A stretch of 64,000 nucleotides of DNA from Murimonas intestini (GTDB lineage: Bacteria > Bacillota > Clostridia > Lachnospirales > Lachnospiraceae). The notes beneath the pieces are model-generated. The model made no database searches and was not told where the DNA came from. It saw only the letters and a program-made list of their open reading frames with translations. A program made the position numbers and the translations under genes. The DNA lies in the NCBI RefSeq assembly GCF_024622195.1, contig NZ_JANKBI010000010.1, positions 62,001-126,000 of the forward strand, written 5' to 3'. This document shows positions 1-8,323 of the stretch, in pieces. The number at the start of each line of letters is the position of its first letter. Positions within the stretch are counted from its first letter, which is position 1.

Positions 1-1702
1 GTCCCCTCATGTATTTCCTGAACTCTTCCATGTGGCTCTTTAGCTGCTCCTCTGTCTGGATTTCAAACCCCAGCACCTCTGTCAGATGGCGGCCGCTTGT
101 TATCCTGTACAGGTATTCCTTCCATTTTTCCAGCAGGATGCTGTAGAAATCCTCTTCCTTCCCGATCACGCCAATCTGGGCCATGATACGCGGATTCAGA
201 AAATAATTCTCAAAAGAATAATATTTGAGCACCAGTACATTTCTGGGCTGGACTCTTGGGAGACGGTCCGCGTCCTCCATATTCCTGTCCGCGTAATATC
301 TGCACAGCTGACCGGACAATTCTTCCCTGTCCTTCCCGTCACCGTCACGTATCATCAGAAACTGGTCCTTCAGATAGAGCTGGTTCATATATTTCAGATT
401 TGCATATGTCTTAATATTTGTACAGCTGTTCGTTGTGATAATAGCGACTCTGGAAGGCCTGCCCTTTTCATCATAAATCTCTGAATAGTATTTTTCCAAG
501 AGCAGGGGAAGGCGGCTCTTATCCTGCTTCCCTTCCACGATAAAGACAAAACTCACATTCATAAGGTCGCTTGCGTTATATCCCAGGTCATCCAGGATAT
601 CATCAATATCTGTCTTCTCTTTTACAGAGGTAAAGTACTGCTTATCAAGAACAACCTGCCGTATCTGACGGCTGTTAAAATTAAATATCATATCCGGGGA
701 ATGCGTAGAAAATACTACCTGGTTCTTCCTGGAGAGGCGGTAAAGTATCTCGCCCGCTTTCTTCTGGAGCTGTGGATGCAGAAACATCTCAGGATCCTCC
801 ACCAGCATGATGCTGGGCACTCTTCTCTCATCCTCCGCATATGCCTCCAGAAGCGACAGCATATAGATGCTCCTCATGCCCTCCCCCATCTGGCTGACTG
901 GCAGTATCCTGCTCCTCTGCTTATTGCTCATTTCAGCCACTACCTGGCAGACCTTCTCCACATCACAGCGCATGGTGTAGGAGATATCATCAAACCCGCC
1001 GTTCCTGTGAAAGCTTGTGTTGACCCTTTTTGCAAATTCCTGCAGATTAAGCTGGGAGAGTTTATATTCTAAGAGTTTTACTGATTCCAGGGCTGTCAGT
1101 TCGGCAGGACACTTCTGATTTATCAGTCCGATGCACTGAAAACACCTGGTACAAGGTTTCGTCTGGTCGAACATACATGTCTGAGAGCGCAGGCGCTTCA
1201 GCTGCACGTCCTCCTCAAATGAAAGAAGGCTTTCCTGGATCTGTTCCAGATTCCTGTCAGTCCCTATGAAAAAAACTTTTGGTATGACCTCCCGGATATA
1301 TCTGTTATCCTTGCTCACTCCGTCCCCGTAGCGCACTTCCTTCTGGTAATTTGCAGTAAACTTAAAATGAAGCACTCCATCTTTATAAGAAGGCAGCTTT
1401 TTACAGAAATCTTCATACCAGACCTCATATCTCCTGTACTGGCTCACCATCCCGTAGTAGTGGAGCAGCTTTAAGTCTTCCTCACTGATCAGCAGATCTG
1501 CCAGGATCTCCACCTTCTGTTTCTTTTCATTAAAATCCTCATCTGTTATGCTGCCTGCTCCGCTTACAGCCCTGATCGCATCCAAAATGGCTGTCTTTCC
1601 TGTATTATTCTTTCCTACAAGAATAAGCGCATTTTCAATCCCGGTGATACGGATATTCTTAATGTATTTAAAATTCTTGATCTGAATTCCAGTAAACTGC
1701 AT
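1..1702 (-). CDS. OLD-family ATP-dependent endonuclease (AAA ATPase + TOPRIM), partial
   Basis: Open frame from ATG at 1702 to the left edge with no stop (567 codons in window), so the C terminus is missing. The start follows an AAGGATGATGG ribosome site. Walker A is GKNNTGKT (residues 30-37). An ABC-like signature SQMGEGM lies near 270, Walker B MLVEDPEMFLHP has E302/D303, and an STHSPD switch follows. A TOPRIM domain then carries IVEGKQD (E390) and MIRDGDGKD (D453, D455). This order is that of OLD nucleases and of Gabija GajA, which cut DNA under nucleotide control in phage defence. An insert at 176-198 holds five cysteines (C176, C184, C187, C190, C198), the middle three as CxxCxxC, possibly a metal site. 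Any partner such as a UvrD-like helicase would lie beyond the left edge. Family call is firm; the defence role is inferred. Confidence 0.85.
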   Translation of the reverse strand, partial: MQFTGIQIKNFKYIKNIRITGIENALILVGKNNTGKTAILDAIRAVSGAGSITDEDFNEKKQKVEILADLLISEEDLKLLHYYGMVSQYRRYEVWYEDFCKKLPSYKDGVLHFKFTANYQKEVRYGDGVSKDNRYIREVIPKVFFIGTDRNLEQIQESLLSFEEDVQLKRLRSQTCMFDQTKPCTRCFQCIGLINQKCPAELTALESVKLLEYKLSQLNLQEFAKRVNTSFHRNGGFDDISYTMRCDVEKVCQVVAEMSNKQRSRILPVSQMGEGMRSIYMLSLLEAYAEDERRVPSIMLVEDPEMFLHPQLQKKAGEILYRLSRKNQVVFSTHSPDMIFNFNSRQIRQVVLDKQYFTSVKEKTDIDDILDDLGYNASDLMNVSFVFIVEGKQDKSRLPLLLEKYYSEIYDEKGRPSRVAIITTNSCTNIKTYANLKYMNQLYLKDQFLMIRDGDGKDREELSGQLCRYYADRNMEDADRLPRVQPRNVLVLKYYSFENYFLNPRIMAQIGVIGKEEDFYSILLEKWKEYLYRITSGRHLTEVLGFEIQTEEQLKSHMEEFRKYMRG

Positions 1703-2035
1703 ATGCCATCATCCTTTCAGGTGCGCTGTTTAACTTCATACTACTGTACACATCTTCTCATGTCAACCTTGGGCTGCTCACGTAACACGCTGTGCAATGC
1801 ACAGAAACAGTAAAAACGCCGTTTCGCGCTGCAAAACCCGGGATTTTCGTGCTAAACACGCACGAAAACATCTCGTGGGACATTGACGTGTGAAAAGTAA
1901 CCAAAATATTTCTGTACATATCCCCTTCCATTATACCTCACTTTTTATTATACTATCTGTAAAAGCAGTCTCAGTATATAAATCAGCATATATATAAATT
2001 CCGCTGCTGCTTAAAAAGAAAAGGAGATTACAGCT
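1703..2035. other. Divergent intergenic region with two palindromes
   Basis: No gene is seen in these 333 bases between the OLD-type nuclease and the GH3 gene. Two perfect hairpins are present: CTGTGC-AAT-GCACAG (1790-1804) and TTTTCGTGC-N7-GCACGAAAA (1844-1868). Neither is followed by a T-run on either strand, so they look more like protein sites or RNA leader structures than terminators. A weak promoter for the downstream gene could be TTCCAT (1926-1931) with TATACT (1949-1954), 17 bases apart. Confidence 0.5.
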
Positions 2036-4327
2036 ATGAACGCAGACAAAATAAAAGAGCTCGTATCACAGATGACACTTGAAGAAAAGGCTTCTCTCTG
2101 CTCAGGCGCCGACTTCTGGCATACAAAAGAAATAAAACGTCTTGGTATCCCTTCTGTCATGGTATCAGACGGCCCTCACGGGCTGCGCAAGCAGGACCAG
2201 AAGGCTGACCATCTGGGAGTAAATGACAGCATAAAGGCTGTCTGCTTCCCCGCAGGATGTGCCACGGCAGCTTCCTTCAACAGAGATCTGATTAAGGAAA
2301 TGGGTGAAACACTGGGAAATGAATGTCAGGCAGAGAAAGTAAGCGTGATCCTGGGGCCTGCTGTAAATATAAAACGTTCACCCCTGTGCGGCAGGAATTT
2401 TGAATATTATTCTGAGGATCCTCTGGTAGCCACAGAGATGGCCGGTTCTTTAATAGAAGGAATACAGAATAAAAATATTGGTACAAGTATCAAGCACTTC
2501 CTGGCAAACAATCAGGAAACCCGCAGAATGTCTTCCTCCTCTGATATTGATGAGAGAACGCTGAGGGAGATTTATCTGGCCGCCTTTGAAGGCGCTGTAT
2601 GCAGGCAGAAGCCATGGACTGTAATGTGTTCTTATAATAAGATCAACGGCACATATGCTGCAGAAAATAAAACATATCTGACAGATGTCCTGAGAAACGA
2701 ATGGGGATTTGACGGCTTTGTCATGAGCGACTGGGGCGCTGTCAATGACAGAGTCCGGGACCTTGAAGCAGGCTTGAATCTGGAGATGCCATCCTCCAGC
2801 GGCATCAATGACAAGCTTATAACTGAGGCTGTGAGAAGCGGAAGATTAGATGAACAGATCCTGGACAGGTCATGTGAGGAAATGCTGAATATTATTTACA
2901 GAGCAGTAGAAAATCAGGATGAAAACGCTGTGTTTGACCTGGAAAAGGATCATGAAAAAGCCAGAAAGATTGCAGAGGAAACTATAGTACTTCTGAAAAA
3001 TGAAGATATCCTTCCGCTCAATCCTGGCTGTAAGATTGCTTTCATCGGAAAATATGCCAAAAAACCACGTTATCAGGGCGGCGGAAGTTCCCATATCAAC
3101 AGTTTTAAGGTGACAAGCGCACTGGAAGCAGCCGGCAGCCTGCCTGGCCTCGTCTATGCCCAGGGCTATGATGATGCCAGAGACGAAGTCCTCCCCGCTC
3201 TGGAGGAAGAAGCTGTCAGGGCGGCAGGCTCCTCTGATGTGGCTGTCATCTTCGCCGGACTGCCTGACGCATTTGAATCTGAAGGTTTTGACCGCTCGCA
3301 CATGCGCATGCCGGACTGCCAGAACCAGCTTATTGAAAAGATCGCTGCTGTACAGCCAAATACAGTCGTTGTCCTCCACAATGGCTCCCCTGTGGAAATG
3401 CCCTGGATCAGCAAGGTTAAAGGCGTGATTGAGGCTTATCTCAGCGGCCAGGCTGTAGGCGCTGCTGTGACGGACATCCTGTTTGGAAGGGTCAATCCCA
3501 GCGCCAAGCTGCCTGAAACCTTCCCTCTTAAATTAGAAGATAATCCTTCCCACCTCACATACCCCGGAGAAGGAGACCGCACAGCATATGCAGAGGGTGT
3601 GTATGTGGGCTACCGCTATTATGACAAGAAGAAGATGGATGTCCTCTTCCCCTTTGGGCACGGACTCTCCTATACCTCCTTTTCCTATTCTGACCTGACT
3701 GTTGATAAAGAAGAACTGGATGACACAGACACCCTTAAAGTCTCCGTCAAGGTGACTAACACAGGCAAACTCGAAGGAAAAGAGATCATCCAGCTCTATG
3801 TAGGCGCATCCTCAGGCAAGATCCAGCGTCCTGTCAAAGAGCTCCGTGACTTTGCCAAGATCTCACTTAAGCCGGGTGAGACTAAGGAAGTAACCTTCAC
3901 TCTCGGCAGGCGTGCGTTTGCTTACTGGAATACCACTCTGAAAAACTGGCATGTGCTGACAGACGATTATGATATCATGATAGGAGCCTCATCCAGAGAT
4001 ATCCGCTGCCAAAAATCTGTCAGAGTCAATTCTACAGTACGGATTCCGGTCATTTATACACTGGACACCACCTTCGGAGATGTCATGGAAAACGAGAAGG
4101 CTGCTGCCGCTATCCACAAGTTCATGGAAGGGAGCGAACTCTTTGCCTCCCCTGAAGAAAAGGGTGAGAGTGATGTGGCTGCAGAGGCCATCTCAGCCGA
4201 GATGCAGGAAGCCATGATGCGCTATATGCCTCTGCGCGGTATGATCAGCTTCAGCGGCGGAGCAATGACGCTTGACAAACTGGAAGAACTGATTTTAGAG
4301 TGGAACAGGGATAATATCAACAGATAA
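2036..4327 (+). CDS. Glycoside hydrolase family 3 beta-glucosidase
   Basis: 763-residue GH3 enzyme releasing terminal beta-linked glucose (or xylose) from oligosaccharides. The N-terminal barrel carries SDGPHGLR (44-51), KHFLANNQE (153-161) and the nucleophile motif VMSDWGAV with D232. The second alpha/beta domain has the SEGFDRSHMRMP stretch usual near the acid/base. A fibronectin-III-like domain follows around 560-650 (IIQLYVGA, LKPGETKEV), then a C-terminal extension of about 100 residues. No signal peptide is visible, so it probably acts in the cytoplasm on imported sugars. The start has a good AAGGAG site. It is a single-gene unit ending at a strong hairpin terminator. Exact substrate cannot be read from sequence. 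Confidence 0.92.
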   Translation: MNADKIKELVSQMTLEEKASLCSGADFWHTKEIKRLGIPSVMVSDGPHGLRKQDQKADHLGVNDSIKAVCFPAGCATAASFNRDLIKEMGETLGNECQAEKVSVILGPAVNIKRSPLCGRNFEYYSEDPLVATEMAGSLIEGIQNKNIGTSIKHFLANNQETRRMSSSSDIDERTLREIYLAAFEGAVCRQKPWTVMCSYNKINGTYAAENKTYLTDVLRNEWGFDGFVMSDWGAVNDRVRDLEAGLNLEMPSSSGINDKLITEAVRSGRLDEQILDRSCEEMLNIIYRAVENQDENAVFDLEKDHEKARKIAEETIVLLKNEDILPLNPGCKIAFIGKYAKKPRYQGGGSSHINSFKVTSALEAAGSLPGLVYAQGYDDARDEVLPALEEEAVRAAGSSDVAVIFAGLPDAFESEGFDRSHMRMPDCQNQLIEKIAAVQPNTVVVLHNGSPVEMPWISKVKGVIEAYLSGQAVGAAVTDILFGRVNPSAKLPETFPLKLEDNPSHLTYPGEGDRTAYAEGVYVGYRYYDKKKMDVLFPFGHGLSYTSFSYSDLTVDKEELDDTDTLKVSVKVTNTGKLEGKEIIQLYVGASSGKIQRPVKELRDFAKISLKPGETKEVTFTLGRRAFAYWNTTLKNWHVLTDDYDIMIGASSRDIRCQKSVRVNSTVRIPVIYTLDTTFGDVMENEKAAAAIHKFMEGSELFASPEEKGESDVAAEAISAEMQEAMMRYMPLRGMISFSGGAMTLDKLEELILEWNRDNINR

Positions 4328-4345
4328 GCCATTTAGAGTAAAAAG

Positions 4346-4379
4346 GCGTGCCAACACATTGCACTTCACGTTGGCACGC
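4346..4379. terminator. Bidirectional terminator
   Basis: Perfect 10-bp stem GCGTGCCAAC/GTTGGCACGC with a 14-base loop, an A-run on the left and a T/C-rich run on the right. It lies between the converging GH3 and VOC genes and can serve both. Confidence 0.85.
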
Positions 4380-4387
4380 TCTTCCCT

Positions 4388-4768
4388 TTACTCATGAAGT
4401 TCCAGCGGAAGCCCGTCCGGGTCAAAAAAGAATGTCATCTTCCTATCTGTGAACTCATCTGTCCGCAGAGGTTCACACTCAATGCCAAGTGCTTCTAATT
4501 CCTCTACTACCTTTTCTATCCCCTCTACCCTGAAGGCCAGATGCCTCAGTCCGCAGGCCTCAGGCCTTGTCAGTCTTGCCGGGGCACCAGCTATTCCAAA
4601 GATCTCCAGCTCCGCTTCACCCAGCTTCAGGTCCAGTTTATAGTCTCCCCTCTCCTTTCTATAGTTTTCTCTGATCACCTCAAATCCCAGCTTGTCTACA
4701 TAAAACTCTCTGGATCTCTCATAATCAGATACTATGATTGCCACATGGTGGACTGCATTCAGGTTCAT
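4388..4768 (-). CDS. VOC (glyoxalase/bleomycin-resistance fold) protein
   Basis: 126-residue single-domain vicinal-oxygen-chelate protein. It opens with VHHVAIIVSDYERSREFY, the usual first beta-alpha unit with its metal histidine, followed by LDLKLGEAELEIF and a second half containing GLRHLAFRVEG (second histidine) and FFFDPDGLPLELHE (terminal metal glutamate). Length and arrangement match small glyoxalase I-like lyases of Firmicutes. Substrate is unknown; methylglyoxal-related detoxification is the usual guess. The start has GGAG eight bases upstream. Stands alone, converging on the GH3 gene. Confidence 0.85.
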   Translation of the reverse strand: MNLNAVHHVAIIVSDYERSREFYVDKLGFEVIRENYRKERGDYKLDLKLGEAELEIFGIAGAPARLTRPEACGLRHLAFRVEGIEKVVEELEALGIECEPLRTDEFTDRKMTFFFDPDGLPLELHE

Positions 4769-4889
4769 ACATTATTCTCCTCTCACGTTTTCATCAGTAT
4801 AACACAATTTCTGTAAAGAATTCTATCATTACTATTTTATTGTGCCTATGATCAGCAAACCTGTCTTGTCACCTGAATATACAAAAGTC

Positions 4890-4927
4890 TTGACTTTTTC
4901 ACTTTACTGTGCGATATTAATACACAG
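4890..4927 (+). promoter_or_regulatory. Candidate nad operon promoter with overlapping dyad
   Basis: TTGACT (4890-4895) is 17 bases from GATATT (4913-4918). The inverted repeat CTGTG-N11-CACAG (4907-4927) covers the -10, a natural position for an NAD-status repressor such as NiaR, whose DNA-binding domain is encoded at the end of this operon. Regulator assignment is inference. Confidence 0.45.
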
Positions 4928-4993
4928 ACTGAAATGGTATTTGTTTATTTGTCTTATAACCCCTGCGAGTGGGTTTACTATGAGGAGGATGTT

Positions 4994-5902
4994 ATGCAAG
5001 AAAAAATAGAATTGCTGAAAAAATTAAAAAAAGAGAAGGACGCTGTCATTCTGGCACATTATTACGTAAATGACGAGGTGCAGGCAGCAGCCGACTACGT
5101 GGGTGACTCCTATTACCTGAGCAAGATCGCCACACAGGTCCCCCAGCAGACTATACTTTTCTGCGGTGTGAAGTTCATGGGTGAGAGCGCCAAGATACTG
5201 AACCCGTCAAAAAAAGTCCTGATGCCTGATGTGCTGGCAGACTGTCCTATGGCACATATGGCCCAAAAAGAAAAAATCGAAGAAATGAGGCAGCAGTATG
5301 ATGATCTGGCCGTCGTCTGCTACATCAATTCTACTGCTGAATTAAAGCTCTGTGCAGATGTATGCGTGACTTCTTCCAATGCAATGAAGATCGTCTCTGC
5401 CCTGCCAAATAAAAATATCTACTTCATACCTGATGAAAATCTGGGGCGTTATATTGCGTCAAAGCTGCCTGAGAAAAATTTTATCTTTAACGATGGTTTC
5501 TGTCACGTACATACCAGTATCACAGAAGAAAATGTGCGAAAGGCCAAAGAGGCACGTCCTGATGCCCTTTTCCTGGCCCATCCGGAATGCAGAATGGATG
5601 TCCTGAAGCTTGCCGATTATATTGGCAGCACTTCAGGCATTATTGACTTTGCTTCCGCCTCCGGCGCAAAGGAATTCATCATCGGAACAGAGATGGGCGT
5701 CCTGTATGAATTAGAGGCAAAAAATCCCGGCAAAAAATTTTATTCTGTGGGCCACCGCCAGTACTGCCCTAATATGAAGAGGATCACCCTGGAGAAGGTC
5801 ATAGCTTCCCTTGAAAAAGGTGAAACAGAGGTCCTTCTGGAAAACAGCCTGATCGAAGAAGCAAAAAAGCCATTAGAGAAAATGCTGGAGCTGGCTAAGT
5901 AA
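4994..5902 (+). CDS. nadA: Quinolinate synthase NadA
   Basis: 302-residue 4Fe-4S enzyme condensing iminoaspartate with dihydroxyacetone phosphate to quinolinate, first committed part of NAD synthesis with NadB. Three cysteines fit the cluster ligands: ADCPMA (C84), FCHVH (C170) and QYCPNM (C258), with the usual spacing of about 86-88. Other signatures are ILAHYY, CGVKFMGESAKIL, CYINSTAELK, VTSSNAM, HPECR and EMGVLYELEAKNPGKKF. The frame is open 20 codons further upstream, but ATG 4994 has a GAGGAGG site directly before it and gives the normal family length, so it is preferred. First gene of the operon. Confidence 0.96.
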   Translation: MQEKIELLKKLKKEKDAVILAHYYVNDEVQAAADYVGDSYYLSKIATQVPQQTILFCGVKFMGESAKILNPSKKVLMPDVLADCPMAHMAQKEKIEEMRQQYDDLAVVCYINSTAELKLCADVCVTSSNAMKIVSALPNKNIYFIPDENLGRYIASKLPEKNFIFNDGFCHVHTSITEENVRKAKEARPDALFLAHPECRMDVLKLADYIGSTSGIIDFASASGAKEFIIGTEMGVLYELEAKNPGKKFYSVGHRQYCPNMKRITLEKVIASLEKGETEVLLENSLIEEAKKPLEKMLELAK

Positions 5903-5931
5903 CCGGCGCCCGTAAAAGGGAGTGAATAATT

Positions 5932-7257
5932 ATGAATAACAAACTGGAACAGGCATATGATGCCATCGTAGTCGGCACAGGAGCTGCAGGACTTTTTACT
6001 GCCTGCTGCCTTCCCCCGGATATGCGGATCCTTATGGTCACAAAGGATGATGTGGAAAACAGTGATTCTTATCTGGCACAGGGAGGCATCTGCGTCCTGA
6101 AAGGGGAGCAGGATTATGAAAGCTACTTTGAGGACACTATGAGGGCGGGACGCTATGAAAATAACAGGGAATCCGTCCGCATCATGATCCGCAGCTCCAA
6201 TGAGATCATCAAAGAATTGATTTCTCTTGGAGTAGATTTTGACAAGGAGCCTGACGGAAAGCTTTCTTTCACAAGAGAGGGGGCCCATTCCACCTTCCGT
6301 ATCCTTCACCACAAAGATGTGACCGGCAGAGAGATCACCAGCAAGCTGATCTCTCAGATAAGAAACCGACCCAATGTCACTGTGCTGGAACATGCCGTAA
6401 TGACAGACCTCATAGAGGCCGGCAACTGCTGCCATGGAATTATCCTGGAGCTGCCCTCAGGACAGTCTGTACCTGTCTTTTCAAAGGTCACTGTCCTGGC
6501 CACAGGCGGTATTGGCGGCCTTTTCGAGAGCTCTACAAATTTCCGCCACATCACGGGCGACAGCTTTGCCCTGGCCCTGAAGCATGGGATTGAACTTGAA
6601 AACATTAATTATATCCAGATTCATCCCACAACCCTCTACTCCCGGAAAAAGGGACGCAGGTTCCTTATTTCCGAGTCTGTCCGTGGAGAAGGCGCCGTGC
6701 TGTTAAATCCTGAAGGAGAACGCTTTGTGGATGAGCTGCTTCCCAGAGATGTAGTTACTGATGCCATCAAAAAGGAAATGGAGAAGTATCAAAGTAAATA
6801 CGTATATCTCTCCCTCACACATATGCCTGAGGATGAGATAAAATTCCGCTTTCCAAATATTTATGAGCGCTGTCTTAAAGAAGGCTATGACCTTTCACAT
6901 GACATGATACCCGTGACTCCGGCCCAGCATTACCTCATGGGCGGCATAAAAGCTGATACAGAGGGACGTACCTCCATGTCAAACCTGTTTGCAGTTGGTG
7001 AGACTGCCTGCAACGGCGTCCACGGCGCAAACCGCCTGGCCAGCAATTCTCTCCTGGAAAGCCTTGTCTTTGCAAAAAGGGCTGCGGGAGTCATCAGTGA
7101 CAGTCTGGACCAGATACCCCTGATCACAGACAGCCGCATAAAAGACGCTGCTGTCTCCTACAAACAGCAGCAGGCTGAGTTTAGCAGAATAATTTTAAAT
7201 GAAATTAAAAGAAGGGATGGACAATTTTATGATAAGTGGTGTAACAATGAAAATTAA
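5932..7257 (+). CDS. nadB: L-aspartate oxidase NadB
   Basis: FAD flavoprotein oxidising L-aspartate to iminoaspartate, which NadA uses at once. The N terminus has the dinucleotide-binding motif VVGTGAAGLF, then SYLAQGGI, and the succinate-dehydrogenase-like core HPTTLYS, SESVRGEGAVLL and GVHGANRLASNSLLE. At 441 residues it lacks most of the C-terminal helical domain of the 540-residue E. coli enzyme, so the C-terminal part is reduced. It starts 29 bases after nadA with a GGGAGTGA site. The 3' end overlaps the start of nadC, so translation may be coupled. Confidence 0.94.
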   Translation: MNNKLEQAYDAIVVGTGAAGLFTACCLPPDMRILMVTKDDVENSDSYLAQGGICVLKGEQDYESYFEDTMRAGRYENNRESVRIMIRSSNEIIKELISLGVDFDKEPDGKLSFTREGAHSTFRILHHKDVTGREITSKLISQIRNRPNVTVLEHAVMTDLIEAGNCCHGIILELPSGQSVPVFSKVTVLATGGIGGLFESSTNFRHITGDSFALALKHGIELENINYIQIHPTTLYSRKKGRRFLISESVRGEGAVLLNPEGERFVDELLPRDVVTDAIKKEMEKYQSKYVYLSLTHMPEDEIKFRFPNIYERCLKEGYDLSHDMIPVTPAQHYLMGGIKADTEGRTSMSNLFAVGETACNGVHGANRLASNSLLESLVFAKRAAGVISDSLDQIPLITDSRIKDAAVSYKQQQAEFSRIILNEIKRRDGQFYDKWCNNEN

Positions 7258-8086
7258 TATAGACAGATACATTTTAAACGCTCTTGAGGAGGATATCACA
7301 AGCGAGGACGTGACTACAAACGCAGTCATGCCTGTGAGCAAAAAAGGACGTGCAGAACTTATCTGCAAGGAAGACGGGATCATCTGCGGCCTCTCTGTAT
7401 TTTCAAGAGTCTTCGAGCTTCTGGATGATACCTTCCGTTTCGAGACAAGCTTAAATGACGGAGATGAAGTCAAAAAAGGCCAGCTCATGGGAATACTCAC
7501 AGGGGACATCCGCGCTCTCCTGTCAGGTGAACGGACAGCCCTGAACTATCTCCAGAGAATGAGCGGCATCGCTACCTTCACGAATTCTCTGGCAGCTGAA
7601 CTCTCCGGCTGCAGCACCAAACTTCTTGACACCAGGAAAACCACGCCAAATATGCGGCCATTTGAAAAATACGCTGTCAAGATAGGCGGCGGCCATAACC
7701 ACCGCTATAACCTCTCAGACGGCATACTGATAAAAGATAACCATATTGGCGCTGCCGGAAGTATCACAAAAGCTGTAGCTCTTGCAAAAGAATATGCCCC
7801 GTTCGTGAGAAAAATAGAAGTTGAGGTCGAAGACCTTGCTATGCTTCAGGAGGCGCTGGATGCGGGCGCTGACATTATCATGCTGGACAATATGGACAAT
7901 GAAACCATGAAAAAAGCTGTGGAAATGGCTGCCGGCAGAGCCGAGACAGAATGCTCAGGAAATGTGACAAAAGAACGTTTAAAGGAAATTTCTGAAATAG
8001 GCGTGGACTATGTCTCCTGCGGCGCCCTGACACATTCGGCGCCTATCATGGACATCTCATTAAAGAACCTGGCTCCCCTGGAGTAG
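7229..8086 (+). CDS. nadC: Nicotinate-nucleotide pyrophosphorylase (carboxylating) NadC
   Basis: Converts quinolinate and PRPP to nicotinate mononucleotide, completing the nadABC pathway. Signatures are EEDITSEDVTTNA, SGERTALNYLQRMSGIAT, LDTRKTTPNMR, KIGGGHNHRYNLSDGILIKDNHI, EVEVEDL and IIMLDNMDN. These include the phosphoribosyl-phosphate and quinolinate-binding arginines, lysines and histidines. The start is ambiguous: ATG 7229 has a distant GAAGG site inside nadB, while ATG 7247 gives the shortest N terminus but a poor site. Overlap with the end of nadB is 11-29 bases either way. About 285 residues, normal for the family. Confidence 0.95.
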   Translation: MISGVTMKINIDRYILNALEEDITSEDVTTNAVMPVSKKGRAELICKEDGIICGLSVFSRVFELLDDTFRFETSLNDGDEVKKGQLMGILTGDIRALLSGERTALNYLQRMSGIATFTNSLAAELSGCSTKLLDTRKTTPNMRPFEKYAVKIGGGHNHRYNLSDGILIKDNHIGAAGSITKAVALAKEYAPFVRKIEVEVEDLAMLQEALDAGADIIMLDNMDNETMKKAVEMAAGRAETECSGNVTKERLKEISEIGVDYVSCGALTHSAPIMDISLKNLAPLE

Positions 8087-8099
8087 AAATGGAGTGTTC

Positions 8100-8300
8100 A
8101 TGCAAGGATCACAAAGAAGAGAACAGATCATGACACTTTTATCAAAGAGCGGTGTTCCTGTTACCGGCCGCGAACTGGCAGGTCACTTCGGAGTCAGCCG
8201 GCAGGTCATAGTCCAGGATATTGCACTGCTGCGCGCCTCAGGCAAAGAAATCCTCTCCACTACGACCGGATATCTGATACTTCGGCCTGTCTCCACGTAA
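8100..8300 (+). CDS. HTH-only NiaR/HTH_11-type protein
   Basis: 66-residue protein starting at ATG 8100 with GGAG five bases upstream, 13 bases after nadC. It consists of a winged helix: RREQIMTLLSKSGVPVTG, then ELAGHFGVSRQVIVQDIALLR and a wing ending STTTGYLI. This matches the N-terminal HTH_11 domain of NiaR (YrxA), the niacin-responsive repressor of NAD genes. NiaR is normally about 170 residues with a C-terminal 3H ligand domain. Here the frame stops just after the wing and runs into a hairpin, so the nicotinate sensor is absent. It may be a truncated repressor, a stand-alone DNA-binding protein, or a decayed gene. Confidence 0.7.
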   Translation: MQGSQRREQIMTLLSKSGVPVTGRELAGHFGVSRQVIVQDIALLRASGKEILSTTTGYLILRPVST

Positions 8301-8301
8301 A

Positions 8302-8323
8302 CTGACCTGCCCCGGCAGGTCAG
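8302..8323. terminator. Hairpin between converging nad operon and EIIC-EAL gene
   Basis: CTGACCTGCC/GGCAGGTCAG forms a 10-bp inverted repeat with a two-base centre (really a four-base loop). It starts right after the stop of the HTH gene and overlaps the last codon of the opposite gene. There is no T-run, so a terminator role is plausible but not certain. Confidence 0.5.

Noticed and set aside
86..1072. Plus-strand open frames of 123-132 codons
   Set aside because: They run antisense to the OLD-type nuclease, whose frame is continuous and has all family motifs; they have no ribosome sites or family resemblance.
4934..4993. 20-residue N-terminal extension of NadA
   Set aside because: No homology, and the strong GAGGAGG site stands directly before the internal ATG 4994.
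5740..6435. 231-codon minus-strand open frame
   Set aside because: Antisense to nadA/nadB, which are clear family members in the other direction.
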